Assembly: GCA_009667805.1 (NCBI GenBank)
Contig: CM019065.1
Location: 157,099,322-157,163,321 of the forward strand
Length of the DNA: 64,000 nt
From: Leptobrachium leishanense
Taxonomy: Eukaryota > Chordata > Amphibia > Anura > Megophryidae
Reading direction: 5' to 3'
Both the position numbers and the translations under genes were made by a program. The notes below the pieces were generated by a model. The model did no database searches. It was not told where the DNA came from and worked only from the letters and a program-made list of their open reading frames with translations. Shown here piece after piece: positions 10,679-22,193 of this stretch. Every line of letters starts with the position of its first letter. Positions within the stretch are counted from its first letter, which is position 1.

Positions 10679-11579
10679 TGTAACCCCTGGAGTACAGTAA
10701 TTCTACTACCCTGCAGTTTCTATGTAGTAACCAGCAGATGGCGACCTTCTGTTTGCTCTGGAGATTCAAGACTGTGTGGCTCTATGGTTTTGTGTGTGGA
10801 GGCAGGGCTGCTAGAGAGGCAAGAGAGAGGAAGCAGAGAGAGGAAGCTGGAAGATGATGGTGGCTGAGATTTGTGGTATTGTGTCCAGTGCTGAAGCATC
10901 CTGCATAAAGGCTCCCAGCAGACTCTGTATCCAGATCAAAGCACAGAACTGTTCCTGGCAGTGATTGTTCTGCAGAAAGAAGGAATCCCAGTGGAGCAGC
11001 TTCTCCCCTTCCTGGACAAAATCTGATTGCAGACTGGAGTGGTAAGCTGAAACCTCTCCCCTTGGTTTTACAACAAGGCACTCTGACACTGGTTACTAAA
11101 GCAGCAGTCTGACTTCTCTGATCCCTGGAACACCCCAGCATATTACAAACAAAGTGGATTACAATTATTCTGGGCCCCAACAATGTGCACCACCTACCTA
11201 TGGTACCATTAGGGAAAAGACTAGGATGGGCCTCAGTATTGTTTGTGGTGGGTAAACTCATACTGACTCTTGCGTTATTTACTTATTCCACTGCATTATG
11301 TTTATTTACACCGTTACATTTATTTTTGCATAGAGTTTTGCTGTGCAATACAAACTTCTATAATAGACAGCTCTGTGTTGATTTATTGCTTGTTTAAATA
11401 TGTTCCCAACTGGATCTCACACCCAAAGCCTGGATGTCCAGTTGGGTGGAGGCACTGCCGCAGTCATGTACCCCAACTCCCAGGTAGCGGAGGCTCAGGA
11501 TCAGCTTGCAGAGCGCTTGAAGGTAACTGAGGTAAAAGACCACAGGGGTATTTGTGGGACTACGCAAAAACCCGTTACA
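10679..11579 (+). repeat. 3' LTR of Ty3/Gypsy element
   Basis: 901 bp with perfect short inverted ends, TGTAAC at the start and GTTACA at the end. Its last 667 bases match the start of the window. The full element is therefore over 11.5 kb, of which about 4.05 kb is the nested element. Confidence 0.95.
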
Positions 11580-12177
11580 CAGTAGGCATTGTGCACACGA
11601 TTTTTTTTCGTTCCGGGTCCGATTTTCGGACTTTTAAACTTTTCGATTCCTCGTTCGACCGATTCGGATCCGATTCGATTCGATTTTTGGCCGTTTTTCG
11701 GGTACATTTTTTTTTCGGAATTTCGACCGTTTTTCGTATTTTCGTGTCACTGTGCTCGGTTTTTGTATCGACTTTTCGTAATTTCGGAAAATTTTCATTT
11801 TTCGGAATTGCACATTTTTCGGAATATCGACCATTTTTCGTATTTTTAGTGTCATTTTGCCCGTTTTTTGTATCGACTTTTCGTTTTTTCGAAAAATTTT
11901 CGTTTTTCAGAAAATCTTCGTGTTTACAAAATTTTCGTTTTTCGAAAAATTTCGTTTTTCGGAAAATTTTCGTTTTTCGGAACATCTGTTCTCCTCGTTT
12001 GACACATTTCAAGTCCATTCGAAAAATCCGAAAATATTTCGTTTCGGCTCGGAAAACATTTCGGATCTGAAATTTTCGGATCTAAAATATTTCGGAAATT
12101 CGGCCGCATCCGAAAACATGAATCGGGAAATTTCGTGAAAATTCCGAAATTCCGAAACGCACATCCCTATTACACAG
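11575..12177. mobile_element. hAT-type MITE, TTTTCG-rich, at the LTR edge (element 11583-12169)
   Basis: The element runs 11583-12169 between two copies of TTACACAG (11575-11582 and 12170-12177), an 8-bp duplication as made by hAT transposases. The ends are TAGGCATTGTGC and GCACATCCCTA. The right end matches TAGGGATGTGC when inverted, the same terminus as the element at 54509. The interior is made of TTTTCG/CGAAAA-type simple sequence with no credible gene. Five bases of the left duplication belong to the Ty3 LTR, so this insertion came after the Ty3 element. Confidence 0.85.
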
Positions 12178-12432
12178 GTCACCTTCCTACTTCCTGATTG
12201 CGTTCCATGACCACATGTATGAGCTAATTGGATAAATTACGTCCAGTCGTAAGAAGCAGAATGTACCATTACATGTAGATCAGAAAATGCCTTAGTATCA
12301 ATGATCATTATGTATAAACAATGAAGCAGACATGGAAGCAGAAGGAAGGCACCATATTGGTAGATGAGAACGTATATTCACTAATTCCCACCCATATAAA
12401 TCTGGCTCTGCACTGACAGATAAGCATCCAAA
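12178..12432. other. unassigned single-copy-looking sequence
   Basis: Nothing recognisable. It begins as the original right flank of the Ty3 insertion. Confidence 0.5.
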
Positions 12433-13403
12433 GTAAACCTTATGACTGCCCATCATGGGATAAACTCACTTACTGAGGAACAGGTCCCTTCAGTGCACTC
12501 TCCATGTTTTTGTTTTGTATTTTATTTTGAGACGCACCCGCACTGAAACGCTTAGTTAAGGCTGAGTGCTACCCCCCCCCATGTTTTTTGTATGTATTTC
12601 CTGGGTATGCACCCCTCCCTGCCACAGGTACTCCTCCTCCAGGTTCTATTTAACCTTGATCTGCGGGAGCTCCATGAAGGGACCTGTCCCACAGTAAGTG
12701 AGTTTATCCCATGATGGGCAGTCATTAGGTTTGCAGAGTAGGACCTGCCAGAGGGTGGATTACATTGACGATGTTGGCAGGCTTAAGCAATTCACGGCCG
12801 TTCATTGCGAACCAAATTTCCACCATTTTATTCAGCAAAGCTCAGAGTTCTGAAATTTTCACCATGTGGTAAAAGCTGGTATTATGTACCCATGCATGGA
12901 GCTGTTGTTGCAGGTTTTTGAATGTGTTTGTCTGGAGTGCTCTCTCCATGTTTTTGTTTTGTATCTTATTTTGAGACGCACCCGCACTGAAACGCTTAGT
13001 TAAGGCTGAGTGCTACCCCCCCATGTTTTTTGTATGTATTTCCTGGGTATGCATCCCTCCCTGCCACAGGTACTCCTCCTCCAGGTTCTATTTAACCTTG
13101 ATCTGCGGGAGCTCCATGAAGGGACCTGTTCCTCGGTAAGTGAGTTTATCCCATGATGGGCAGTCATTAGGTTTGCAGAGTAGGACCTGCCAGAGGGTGG
13201 ATTACATTGACGCTGTTGGCAGGCTTAAGCAATTCACGGCCGTTCATTGCGAACCAAATTTCCACCATTTTATTCAGCAAAGCTCAGAGTTCTGAAATTT
13301 TCTCCATGTGGTAAAAGCTGGTATTATGTACCCATGCATGGAGCTGTTGTTGCAGGTTTTTGAATGTGTTTGTCTGGAGTGCTCTCTCCATGTTTTTGTT
13401 TTT

Positions 13404-13439
<36 letters not shown>

Positions 13440-13440
13440 T
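12433..13440 (+). repeat. ~443-bp tandem units with an inverted cap and (TA)n end
   Basis: CTCCATGTTTTTG recurs at 12500, 12944 and 13386, giving two full units of 444 and 442 bp and the start of a third that runs into (TA)n at ~13411-13437. The first ~60 bases (12433-12492) are an inverted copy of an internal part of the unit (TTTATCCCATGATGGGCAGT region). There is no ORF of note. Direct tandem copies with an inverted partial copy at one end resemble Penelope-like or other target-primed insertions. I could not confirm the class and saw no clear target duplication. Confidence 0.75.
13411..13437. repeat. (TA)n microsatellite
   Basis: About 13 TA dinucleotides end the partial third 443-bp unit. 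Confidence 0.95.
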
Positions 13441-13853
13441 CCATATCGTCATATTCATATTTGTGTCTGACCAATTGGGAAGCGTATCCCTGTGTCCCCA
13501 GATGGTGAGGGCTAAAATGTAATTAAAATGGTTAGCTTTCTCCCCTGGGGGAAGGATATAACACGTAACTGTAAAATTTAATGTATTTTGTGCACTGACA
13601 TATCGTGTAGTCTATTTGTCACAGAGAGATGGGTATGCCTACCTGTGTCTAGCTATCGGTATATCTACAGCAATATGTATTATATAGGCATATTTATAAA
13701 TATGCATATCTTTAGATACCAGGCCATTTGGCGCCTCAGAAATCAATGGCTGCATTTCCAGTCTGCTGGAGGAAACAATTAAGCAGGTTTGTGACAATTG
13801 TCTCTGGAGTCATCAAAGGTGTGAATTAAAGATAACACCTCTTTGGGGTCTAC
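13441..13853. other. unassigned intergenic sequence
   Basis: No gene or clear repeat structure seen. Confidence 0.45.
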
Positions 13854-14271
13854 CCAGCAGGCAGGGCCGGACTGGCCTACCGGGATACCGGGAGAAATCC
13901 CGGCAGGCTGCTTCATAATTGGGCCACCTGGTCTGATTTCTAGCAGTGGGTGTTTTTTTTTTTTTTTTTTTAAATGCTGCAGCAGGATGCAGAGGAGGAA
14001 CTGTGGCCTGCCTAGGCCTGGCCGACAGCACCCATCTGGGGCTGATTCTCCCTCAAAGCAGGACACAAACATGTGCAGCCACTTCACTTCACTCAGGTCA
14101 GTGAGCAGGAAGCCGACTGTGGCTCCGCCCCCAAGTGTCAGTGACTCACAGGGGGCCTGGAGCCCGACAGCTCATGCAGTGAGCCTGGGCCCAGCATTGA
14201 GCTCTCCTTCCACCTGTCACAGACAGACCCAGACCCAGACCCAGCACCAGGAGAGAGGATGCCACACTCAC

Positions 14272-14297
14272 GTACGTATGTATGTATGTATGTATGT
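14272..14297. repeat. (GTAT)n microsatellite
   Basis: Six to seven GTAT units inside hAT-type copy 1. Confidence 0.9.
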
Positions 14298-14586
14298 GCT
14301 CCTGGAGGCTGCCCTCGGGCACCTCTTTCAATTTGCTGCAGCTGGGTCTGGTAGATTTTGCAGGCAGGGACAGTTTACACTTGAGAGGGAGAGAGAAAAA
14401 AAACTGCCCTGCACCGTTCTGCCCACGCGAAGCCCCCAAGGCATAGCATCTCCCATACCTCTATTTGGGGTGCTGAATACTTTTATACCCCCTTACAATC
14501 TCAGTGGGGAAAGGGAAACCCTTTAGCCTCCACTTAATACACAGCTGCCCCCCTCCCCTCCTAAGCAGAGGAAAAATGTTTTCCAT

Positions 14587-15040
14587 GTGTTTGCAGCCTG
14601 TGTGTGTTTACAGCTTGTTTTTGTGAGTGTTTGCAACCTGTGTTTGCAGTTTTGTGTGTGTGTGTGTGCGCGCAACCTGTGTTTGCAGTTTTGTGTGTGC
14701 GCGCAACCTGCGTTTGCAGTTTTGTGTGTGCGCGCAACCTGCGTTTGCAGTTTTGTGTGTGCGCGCAACCTGCGTTTGCAGTTTTGTGTGTGCGCGCAAC
14801 CTGCGTTTGCAGTTTTGTGTGTGCGCGCAACCTGCGTTTGCAGTTTTGTGTGTGTGTGTGGCGCAACCTGCGTTTGCAGTTTTGTGTGTGTGTGCGCGCA
14901 ACCTGCGTTTGCAGTTTTGTGTGTGCGCGCAACCTGCGTTTGCAGTTTTGTGTGTGTGCGCGCAACCTGCGTTTGCAGTTTTGTGTGTGTGCGCGCAACC
15001 TGCGTTTGCAGTTTTGTGTGTGTGCAGTTTGGTGTGTGCA
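14587..15040. repeat. 31-bp minisatellite, GTTTGCAGTTTTGTGTGTGC core
   Basis: About 13 tandem copies of a unit with GTTTGCAGTTTTGTGTG and GCGCGCAACCTGC. Length varies through the internal GT run. Long cysteine- or histidine-rich frames on both strands come from this array and are not genes. Confidence 0.93.
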
Positions 15041-15289
15041 GCATGCATGGTCTCCATGTGCGTGTGTGAGTAATCAAAAAAAAAAATTAAAAAAAAAGAA
15101 ATACAAAAATAATACGTCTGCCGTGGGCTGTGATCAGAGCTTCCAAATGATGCCAAAAGTAACCATGTAAATGAAAACAAAGCGCAGTTTTTGGGGTGGA
15201 GAGAAAATGTGCATGGGGGGCCCCAAGAAAAGGTTTCCCCAGGGCCCAGTCAAACTTAAAAATGGCCCTGTATCTGGGGTCTGATTTTT

Positions 15290-15385
15290 GTCTAGGTATA
15301 CATGTATCTGGGGGGGGGGCAGATTTTGTCTGGGTATACATGTATCTGGGGGGGGGGCAGATTTTGTCTGGGTATACATGTATGG
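15290..15385. repeat. 48-bp tandem repeat, two to three copies
   Basis: GGTATACATGTATCTGGGG and CAGATTTTGTCTG repeat at ~48-bp spacing, with runs of nine Gs. Confidence 0.9.
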
Positions 15386-15475
15386 AGCTCAGTGGGAGCT
15401 GAAATGACCATAATTTATTTTTTTAATGTAATGTTTCTTTTTAAAACAATTATTTGGAGATCTCTAGATTTTGAT

Positions 15476-15645
15476 AAGACGTGTTAGTCCAGATGCCAAA
15501 ATTAAGAGTATAGCAGTGCGTAGTGATACCTTTTTTACTGGACTAATGTAACATTTAAAAGACAAGCTTTCGAGAGGATTCCTCTCTTATCTGTTAATTG
15601 TAGCGTTAGTCCAATTTTTAAAAAAAGGTATCACTACGTACTACT
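15476..15645. repeat. dispersed repeat (TTAGTCCAGATGCCAAAAT family)
   Basis: The stretch with GTTAGTCCAGATGCCAAAAT, TAGTGATACCTTTTTTA and AGACAAGCTTTCGAGAGGAT also occurs at about 29986-30100. The first two parts recur inverted at 15604-15640, suggesting a foldback or MITE-like element. Class not assigned. Confidence 0.7.
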
Positions 15646-15765
15646 TTACTCTGGTATATATAATCTCTGAGAGTCTAACGGGAACACAACGCTGTTGTTC
15701 CCAACCAAATACATGATGAGACCATGGGCTGCTGTGATAGATTGTGATTTCATATCTTACTGTTA

Positions 15766-16647
15766 CAGGGTTATTCAAAGAGATCCGAATTGCTTGAGAA
15801 AGATAACCGAACGCTGAAAATCAGCGTTCGGTTCCCTTTCTTGGCCATTCGGCTATCCAGAGAGCAGGCAATTCACCAAATCCTGGCGAATTGCCTGCAC
15901 ATACGGCGCCTGTTTGGTGCCTGTTCGAGGGCAGTGAAATCCCCATGAAAAAGCACTGCTTCCTCTATTCAGAGAACACAAACCAGCAGTGAAAGGATCC
16001 CGGAATGTCCTGTCATTCGATGGTTTCATGCGGCGGATTTATTCAGGCAAATCTTATAGGCTTCAATGTTAAAAATATTCCCGTTTTAATTCAATATCTA
16101 ATAAAACGTTCATTATAAAATTCAGCAGGAAAGAGTCTCTTTATTGATTATTATTTTTTGGGATTTTCAAAGCATTGCATTTTTTTTGGATTTTTTTTTT
16201 TTTTAAATTTACTTATTTTTTCTGTAACAGCCCTTATCATTCATTGGATTTTAAATGTAAATTTTAGACCTTTTCACTTAGTTTTTTTGCAAACAGCGTT
16301 TCACTTTTCAATCATTCAAGCAAACCGTTTTTCGAATATATTCACTGCCTTTGTCTGCGGTGTCGGCTTTTTCCGGCGGCTACGCTGCGTGTGTTCGGCT
16401 CCTGCTTGGGTTTTTCGGTGGGTTAATCCAGATGTTTTTCTGCGGGTTTTCGGCGTGCATTCGCCGGGTTTTGCTGTTAGTTTTCGTCGGGTTTGCGGCA
16501 GCCTTTCCCTGCAATTCGGGGACCCTGTGGTACTTGCTGAATACACCGCAGGGTCACCGAAATGGGATCAGCAAAACAAACCGAATTGAAGAGAACGAAA
16601 AGTCACAGAACGTGCAGTGAATTTTCGAATCTCTTTGAATTACCCTG
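15766..16647. mobile_element. MITE, CAGGGTTATTCAAAGAG family, copy A
   Basis: Inverted ends CAGGGTTATTCAAAGAGATCC and GAATCTCTTTGAATTACCCTG (slightly imperfect), with a 3-bp duplication TTA (15763-15765, 16648-16650). It has an internal hairpin around AACCGAACGCTGA/TCAGCGTTCGGTT. A 3-bp target fits PIF/Harbinger or a similar superfamily, but no coding part remains. Nested in hAT-type copy 1. Confidence 0.82.
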
Positions 16648-16899
16648 TTAGTATCCTTTTCGTTTGCACTTCTCACAATATGGGGCTGGTATAAAAAAAA
16701 AAATTCCAGGGCTGCTTTTTATTCCCAGTCCGGCCCTGCCAGCAGGCAGAAAGAGCAATTTCTCCTGGCAGGGGAAAGGCCCAGACAGAGCGGCATCTCA
16801 ACTGCATATCAAAGAAGCAATCACATTCTCTGATCACAGAAGGTGGTCTTTGGGAGATGATTGATAGCCCAGGGAATTAAGAGTAACGACAAGCCTACT

Positions 16900-18215
16900 G
16901 AGCATGCTCTGTAGAAGGGAACTCTGGGATATGTAGTGCATGAGGCTGGGCCATTTGTGGGCGGGGGTTGGAAGGATCAGGAAGTGTATAAATTCTGAAA
17001 ACTGGCCATGTGCTGGGGCTGATCACTTGGGGTACCTTCGAAAGAGGACTGATCGGTCCATGTTCCTATCTCCAGGCTCCAGGAGGCCATCGATGCTGGC
17101 TTACTGATTAGTTTGTCATAAGTAATTGCTCTGTGGTTAACCCTTTTCTTTTATTTGCTGTATAGTGTGTAATTAATTGATTTATTCTAGCTATAATTTT
17201 CCTGTAACAAATGCACTGTGATATATACATCTTTGTTCTATATCATAAATAAACCAAACCTATTTAAGTTCTGCCTCTGACTGATGAGATCCACGCTAAC
17301 TAAGAGATTGGGAGTATTGCTATTTGTTTTAAGCTCGGTTATATATAAGAAATTGCGAGTTGCGGTTGTCGGAGATGGCAGGGATTGTGGCATCTGTAGT
17401 CACTGTCAGAGTCTAGGGTAGGCAGATTATTATTATTATTATTATTCTTTATTTATAAAGCGCCAGCATATTCCACAGCGCTGTACAATAAGCACAGTAT
17501 AGACAGGGTTACAATACATTGAACAACATTTGACAAACAGTACAGGAGGAGATGAGGGCCCTATTCCCGTAGGAACTCACAATCTGGGAGGGTTGGGGTT
17601 GGAAACAGGAGGAGAGGACTGTAAGGTGAGAGTGATTGATGGTTGCGTCAGTGAGTTGGGTGGTAGGCTTCCCTAAATAGGAACGTTTTAAGGGAGCGTT
17701 TGAAGGAAGAGAAGTTAGGGGAAAGTCTGACAGTACGAGGGAGAGCGTTCCAGAGAGTGGGGGCTGCGCGTGAGAAATCCTGCAGTCTATCATGGGAAGA
17801 GGTGATGCGGGGAGAAGCTAGTCGCAGGTCACTGTTTGACCTTAGGGAGCGGGCTGGGGTGTATTTGGTGATTAGTGAGGACAGGTAGTGGGGAGCTGAG
17901 TTAGTGAGGGTTTTGTAGATAAGGATAAGGATTTTGATAGTGCGGCTGCTTAGCCCTGCATCTCCCGTTGAGACGCGCGTAGTGTCCAGGAGGACTCGTG
18001 GCAGCGTAACTAATAGAATAGGAAAGTGAGCCCAGGGATTGTGGGACACGTAGTCATTACCCGCTTCAGGAGAAGACTTGTACTTCGTTGCAATCCTGGG
18101 ATCATTATATCGCGCTCTGCGGCCCTGTTACGAGAGAGAATTGCGCAGAGACAGATAGTGGGTGGCGCAATCCGGCATCTTTCGTAGTAGCGCGCATAGT
18201 GGTCATGACAACTGG
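16900..18215 (+). repeat. candidate decayed LTR, interrupted by a Rex1-like insertion
   Basis: A unique-looking stretch with an AATAAA (CATAAATAAACC near 17245) that ends at ACAACTGGTGGCAAGCGG (18206 onward), which looks like an LTR end followed by a TGG primer site. A gag-like start lies 190 bp downstream. Neither LTR border is firm and there is no second copy in the window. The Rex1-like fragment at 17425-17937 sits inside it. Confidence 0.35.
17425..17937 (-). mobile_element. Rex1-like LINE, 5'-truncated 3' end
   Basis: Reading leftward, codons ending at 17648 encode a C-terminal reverse-transcriptase tail (YKTLTNSAPHYLSSLITKY, LWNALPRTVRL, FKRSLKTFLFREAYHPTH) typical of Rex1/Babar-type elements. 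A short 3' UTR and an (AAT)n tail at 17425-17449 follow. The same tail is present at 63183-63850. The start near 17937 is where similarity to the second copy ends. Confidence 0.85.
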
Positions 18216-18402
18216 TGGCAAGCGGTGGGATATCAGGTTAGTATTTGGATCTGTGAAGCAACATAAATCCAGATACTAAAGAAATTGGTTTTCCAATTTC
18301 CAGAGCAGAACTCAGTGCATTTATTAGAATTTACACAATACACAGCAGTTCCCTTCCCCTTCTTTGTTTTTCTTTTCTATCTTTTATTTGGCTGGAGTGA
18401 GA

Positions 18403-18666
18403 ATGTCGCAACATCCATCGAAAAAGACCTTGGAACAATTATGTAAAGACAAAAATATTTAGACGAAGGATAAAAAGAAGGATGAACTTTTGCAAGCCCT
18501 CGAGGATTATGAGGCGAGGCAAGCAGTCCAGGATGCAGCAGAGCAGGGTACCACGCTTGACCCAGCCGAAGGAAGCGCAAGTCCAGTGGAAAGGACAGTG
18601 TCAAGTGCTTCGCCCAAGGGTGATACCAATAGTATCCATACCTATCCATATCCATATACCAGGTGA
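18403..18666 (+). pseudogene. 5' gag fragment of an LTR element, with premature stop
   Basis: Frame from ATG 18403: MSQHPSKKTLEQLCKDKNI, then a TAG at 18460-18462. It reopens as TKDKKKDELLQALEDYEARQ and runs to a stop at about 18666. The start looks like the small SAP-like helix-extension-helix found at the N terminus of some amphibian LTR-element Gag proteins. This is from family memory and was not tested. No pol follows, so it is a dead fragment. It lies about 190 bp after the possible primer site near 18210. Confidence 0.5.
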
Positions 18667-19813
18667 TACCATAGTATCCCCAAAGTGTGAACATGAAGGT
18701 GGTTACTTCACTCTGACACCACAACGGCAGTGTTTTTAGTTAGGGCCATGAGGAACTAGCCAGATTACATTGAAGAATGTAGAAGCTAGTCAGAAGATGG
18801 CAGACAGTCTACTTTTTCCAGGAGCTAGTGTGTACTTGGCTCCTCCTAATTTACTTCCACATGCATCTGCAAAGGGTAGTGGTAGTGGTTGAACATTTTG
18901 ATCCTATAAAGCCCAGTAAATTGCTCACTATTAGTGTCCCAAATAGGTCCATTGGACTGGTGGGACACTAGCCCCACAGATTGATTGGACACTTGTAACT
19001 ATAATGGAGGGACATAATTCTATGCACCATACTTCAATCTTTACTAATCCTAGCTAAATTTAAGAGTAGTAATTTTGTGCCCTGCATGAGATAATGAAAT
19101 GGATTCACATATATGGTTCAGTCCTTCAAAGCATCGCTTTATAAATTAACCACTTGAACACAAAGGACATGCGTGGAGCGTCCTCACTCTTCATTCTTGC
19201 GTGCGGAGGACGCCCGAAACACGTATTCGCCTTGCCCGAGCTCGGCACTGATCTGAGGCTTGAAACCCAGCAGGTTGACATCCTGCATGTCAGCCCTTGC
19301 TATGGGACTGCTCCCCACCACTGGAGTCATTAAGAGGGATTTCCCATGCCCAGCAGGAGAATCCTTATACAGGAGATACAGGGGTATTTTGGACCCCTGT
19401 ATTTCCGGATCTATGCAACGTAGGAGGTCAATCAAATGAAGTGTCGTTGGAAAGGCCAGAATCAACAATATCAAACATGACCAGGAATTCTGAAAAAAAT
19501 AAAAAAATTAAGAAATAAAAATATTATATTGCTTAGTTTTCAATAACAAAGCCACAGTATTGCTCAGTTTTCAATAATAAAGTGAATAATATTGTTGTAC
19601 TACCTCACCTTCTCATTTCCCACTGTGGCAGCAAGTGTACAGGTGTTGGCGCAATGTGTTACTACACACTGCTTCATCAAAAATTTAAGCCACCGTGAGG
19701 AGTGCCAGGGGTCATATGGATCACATCTCCATTCAGTACTTCTCACAAGGTCAAGTGAGGTGCCATTGGAAAAGTTAGAGTTTGGCCTTTTCAATTATAC
19801 CAAACATAACCAT

Positions 19814-21690
19814 CAGGGTATTCAGAGAGAGACGATCTGGCCCCAAAATTGCACCGAACAGTGAATTTCCCCATACGGTGCACTTTCGTAGCCATTCGGC
19901 TACTCAGAAAGCAAGCAGTTCGCTGAATTTTGGTGAATTGCCAGCAAAATATGGTGCCTGTTCGACAGCAGTGAAATCCCCATAGGGGAACAATGGTTAA
20001 CTTATTCATAGAACACCGAACAGCAGAGAAATATCAGTGAAATACCCTGATGTTCAGTGGTTTAATTTGACAGGTTTAATTAGGGGAATCCCATAGGTTT
20101 CAATGTTAAAAATATTTCTGTTTTTATTCAATATCTATTAAACCATGTATCCTTTAAATTTGCAGCAAAAAGCCTCTTTATTTATTTTTAAGATTTTTTT
20201 TCGACTTTTTGTCTTCTACATTTTTTTATTTTTTCTGTAACAACACTTTTTATTATTATTCATAGGACCTTATATGTTAATTCCAGACATTTTCATCCAG
20301 TATTTTTTTTTGCAAACAGCGTTTCAAATGTGATACTTTCTATCAGGGTTATCCAAAGAGATTCAAAAAGTCACCGCACGTTCGGTGACTTTTCGTTCTC
20401 TTCAATTTGGTTCCTTTTGCTGATCCCATTTCGGGGACCCTGCGGTGTATTCAGCAAACACCACAGGGTCCGTGAATTGCAGTGAAAGGCTACCGCAAAC
20501 CCGACGAAAACTAACCGCAAAACCGGCGAATGCATGCCGAAAACCCGCAAAAACATCTGGATTAGCCTGCCGAAAACCACGGAAAAACCCAGGCAGGAGC
20601 CGATCACACACAGCGAAGCCGCTGGAAAAAGCCGAGACCGCAGACAGAGGGAGGTGAATAAATTAGCAAAACAGTTTGTATGAATGTTTGAAAGTGAAAT
20701 GCTGTTTGTAAAGAAACTACTGAGCGAAAATGTCTGAAATTTACATATGAGGTCCAGGGAATGATAATAAAAAGGGCTGTTACAGAAAAAATAAGTAAAC
20801 TTAAAAAAAAATAAAAAAAATTGGACTTTTAAAAAAATATCTGAAAAATGCTTAAAATATCATAAAAAATCTATAAATAGATTCTTTACTGCAGAATTTT
20901 ATAATGAACGGTTTATTAGATATTGAATTAAAACGGGAATATTTTTAACATTGAAGCCTATGGGTTTCTCCTGAATTAACTTGCCGAATTAAACCACCGA
21001 ATGGCAGGGCATTAGGGGAACCTTTCACTGCTGGTTTTCGTACTCTGAATAGCCGAAGCAGTGCATTTTCATGGGGATTTCACTGCCCTCGAACAGGCAC
21101 CGAACAGGCACCGTATGTGCAGGCAATTCGCCAGGATTTGGCGAATTGCCTGCTCTCTGGATAGCCAAATGGCCAGGAAAGGTAACCGAACGCTGATTTT
21201 CAGCTTTCGGTTACCTTTCTCAAGCAATTCGGATCTCTTTGGATAAACCTGTATTTTTTTTTGTTTTGTTGTTTATTTACCCCGTTCGTCGGCTTGTCGG
21301 CTTTTTACGGAGGCTGGTCGGTGCTGTGTTCGTCAGATCATCAGCTGTTTCCAGACACGTCCGGCAGGTTATCGGATCGGGTCCGATAATTTATTGGAAT
21401 GGATCCGTAACTAGTTATCCGTTTAGAGAATAGAAGAGTATGTACACACATCATGCAGAGGCTGAAGTTTCCTGCTATCAGATAATTTCTGCGGATTTAA
21501 ATAAAAAACGCCACATACCCACCAAAAATATCGGATCTGATAATTTTGGCAGGTGCCTGGCGGCTAATGGAATCGGATCAGAACTGATAAGCTGCTGGAC
21601 CTACCAAAAATATCGGTTTGCGGCTTTTTTTTTTTTTTAAATCAGCGGTTTGACGGCGGCTTTTCCCTTTACTTCGGGGATTCTGAGGTG
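19814..21690. mobile_element. MITE of the CAGGGTTATTC family, copy D, split by copy B
   Basis: Begins CAGGGTATTCAGAGAG. The left part runs to ~20340 and resembles copy A, including GCAAACAGCGTTTC. The right part resumes after copy B at ~21255 with GTTCGTCGGCTTGTCGGC, matching the GGTGTCGGCTTTTTCCGGC region of copy A. Its right terminus is eroded. Confidence 0.55.
20344..21251. mobile_element. MITE of the CAGGGTTATTC family, copy B (inverted relative to A)
   Basis: Inverted ends CAGGGTTATCCAAAGAG and CTCTTTGGATAAACCTG, with a 3-bp duplication TAT (20341-20343, 21252-21254). The interior is the reverse of copy A (GGAATATTTTTAACATTGAAG, CTCGAACAGGCACCG). Inserted inside copy D. Confidence 0.82.
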
Positions 21691-22193
21691 AAGGCCAGAG
21701 TCTGGCTTTTCCAAAGATTCCAAACATGACCTTGTAAAATATTTAAAAAATAATTTTTTTTTTTTTTTTATCATTTAATGCTATGTACCACTGCCCTTAC
21801 TCACCTTCTCAGTTTCAACGCCTGGAGCAAGTTCAGCGCTTTATAGGTATATAAAATTATATTTTTCATAAATGGCAATGTGTCAAAATCCTAGCAAGAA
21901 AAATATTTTTTCTTTCAGTTTTGGTTAAATTTGCATTTTTGGGGAAAAAGAGTAACAGTTTCTCCATTTATGATTTTTTTTCATAAAGGCTAACCCATAG
22001 AATATGTAACCACAAAGGTTTGGATGATAGTATGTGGAAAAGTAAATTTAGATGCTGAAAACGATTGAAATCCGAATGGAATTTTACACTTTTTTGCAAT
22101 TTTTCTGTTATAGTGTTCTGAGGATTCATGATGCATACACATACTATTGATGTATATTGAATCTCCTTAGTCCTCTGAAAATAAGGATATATA

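Larger units (their letters stand above)
1..11579 (+). mobile_element. Ty3/Gypsy LTR retrotransposon with PNMA-like Gag
   Basis: Order: LTR, primer site, Gag (split), protease-RT-RNase H-integrase, polypurine tract, LTR. The order RT-RNase H-integrase places it in the Ty3/Gypsy group. The Gag resembles the domesticated PNMA genes. Near-identical LTRs mean it inserted recently, and the nested element must be younger still. Confidence 0.93.
13862..16738. mobile_element. hAT-type element with minisatellite interior (copy 1)
   Basis: Terminal inverted repeats CAGGGCCGGACTGG and CCAGTCCGGCCCTG, flanked by the perfect 8-bp duplication CCAGCAGG (13854-13861 and 16739-16746). Subterminal sequence CTACCGGGATACCGGG and the 3' stretch CCAGGGCTG...TTTTTAT are shared with the copy at 31317. 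There is no transposase. The interior holds a poly-T run, (GTAT)n, a 31-bp minisatellite, 48-bp repeats, a dispersed frog-type repeat and a second MITE at 15766. Confidence 0.88.

Noticed and set aside
11589..12138. Phe/Ser-rich open frames over the TTTTCG tract
   Set aside because: Simple-sequence translation inside a hAT-type MITE.
12433..13440. Hammerhead ribozyme in the 443-bp units
   Set aside because: No CTGANGA core followed by GAAA was found by eye.
14523..15180. Several overlapping Cys-rich and His-rich open frames on both strands
   Set aside because: All are read from the 31-bp GTTTGCAGTTTTGTG minisatellite.
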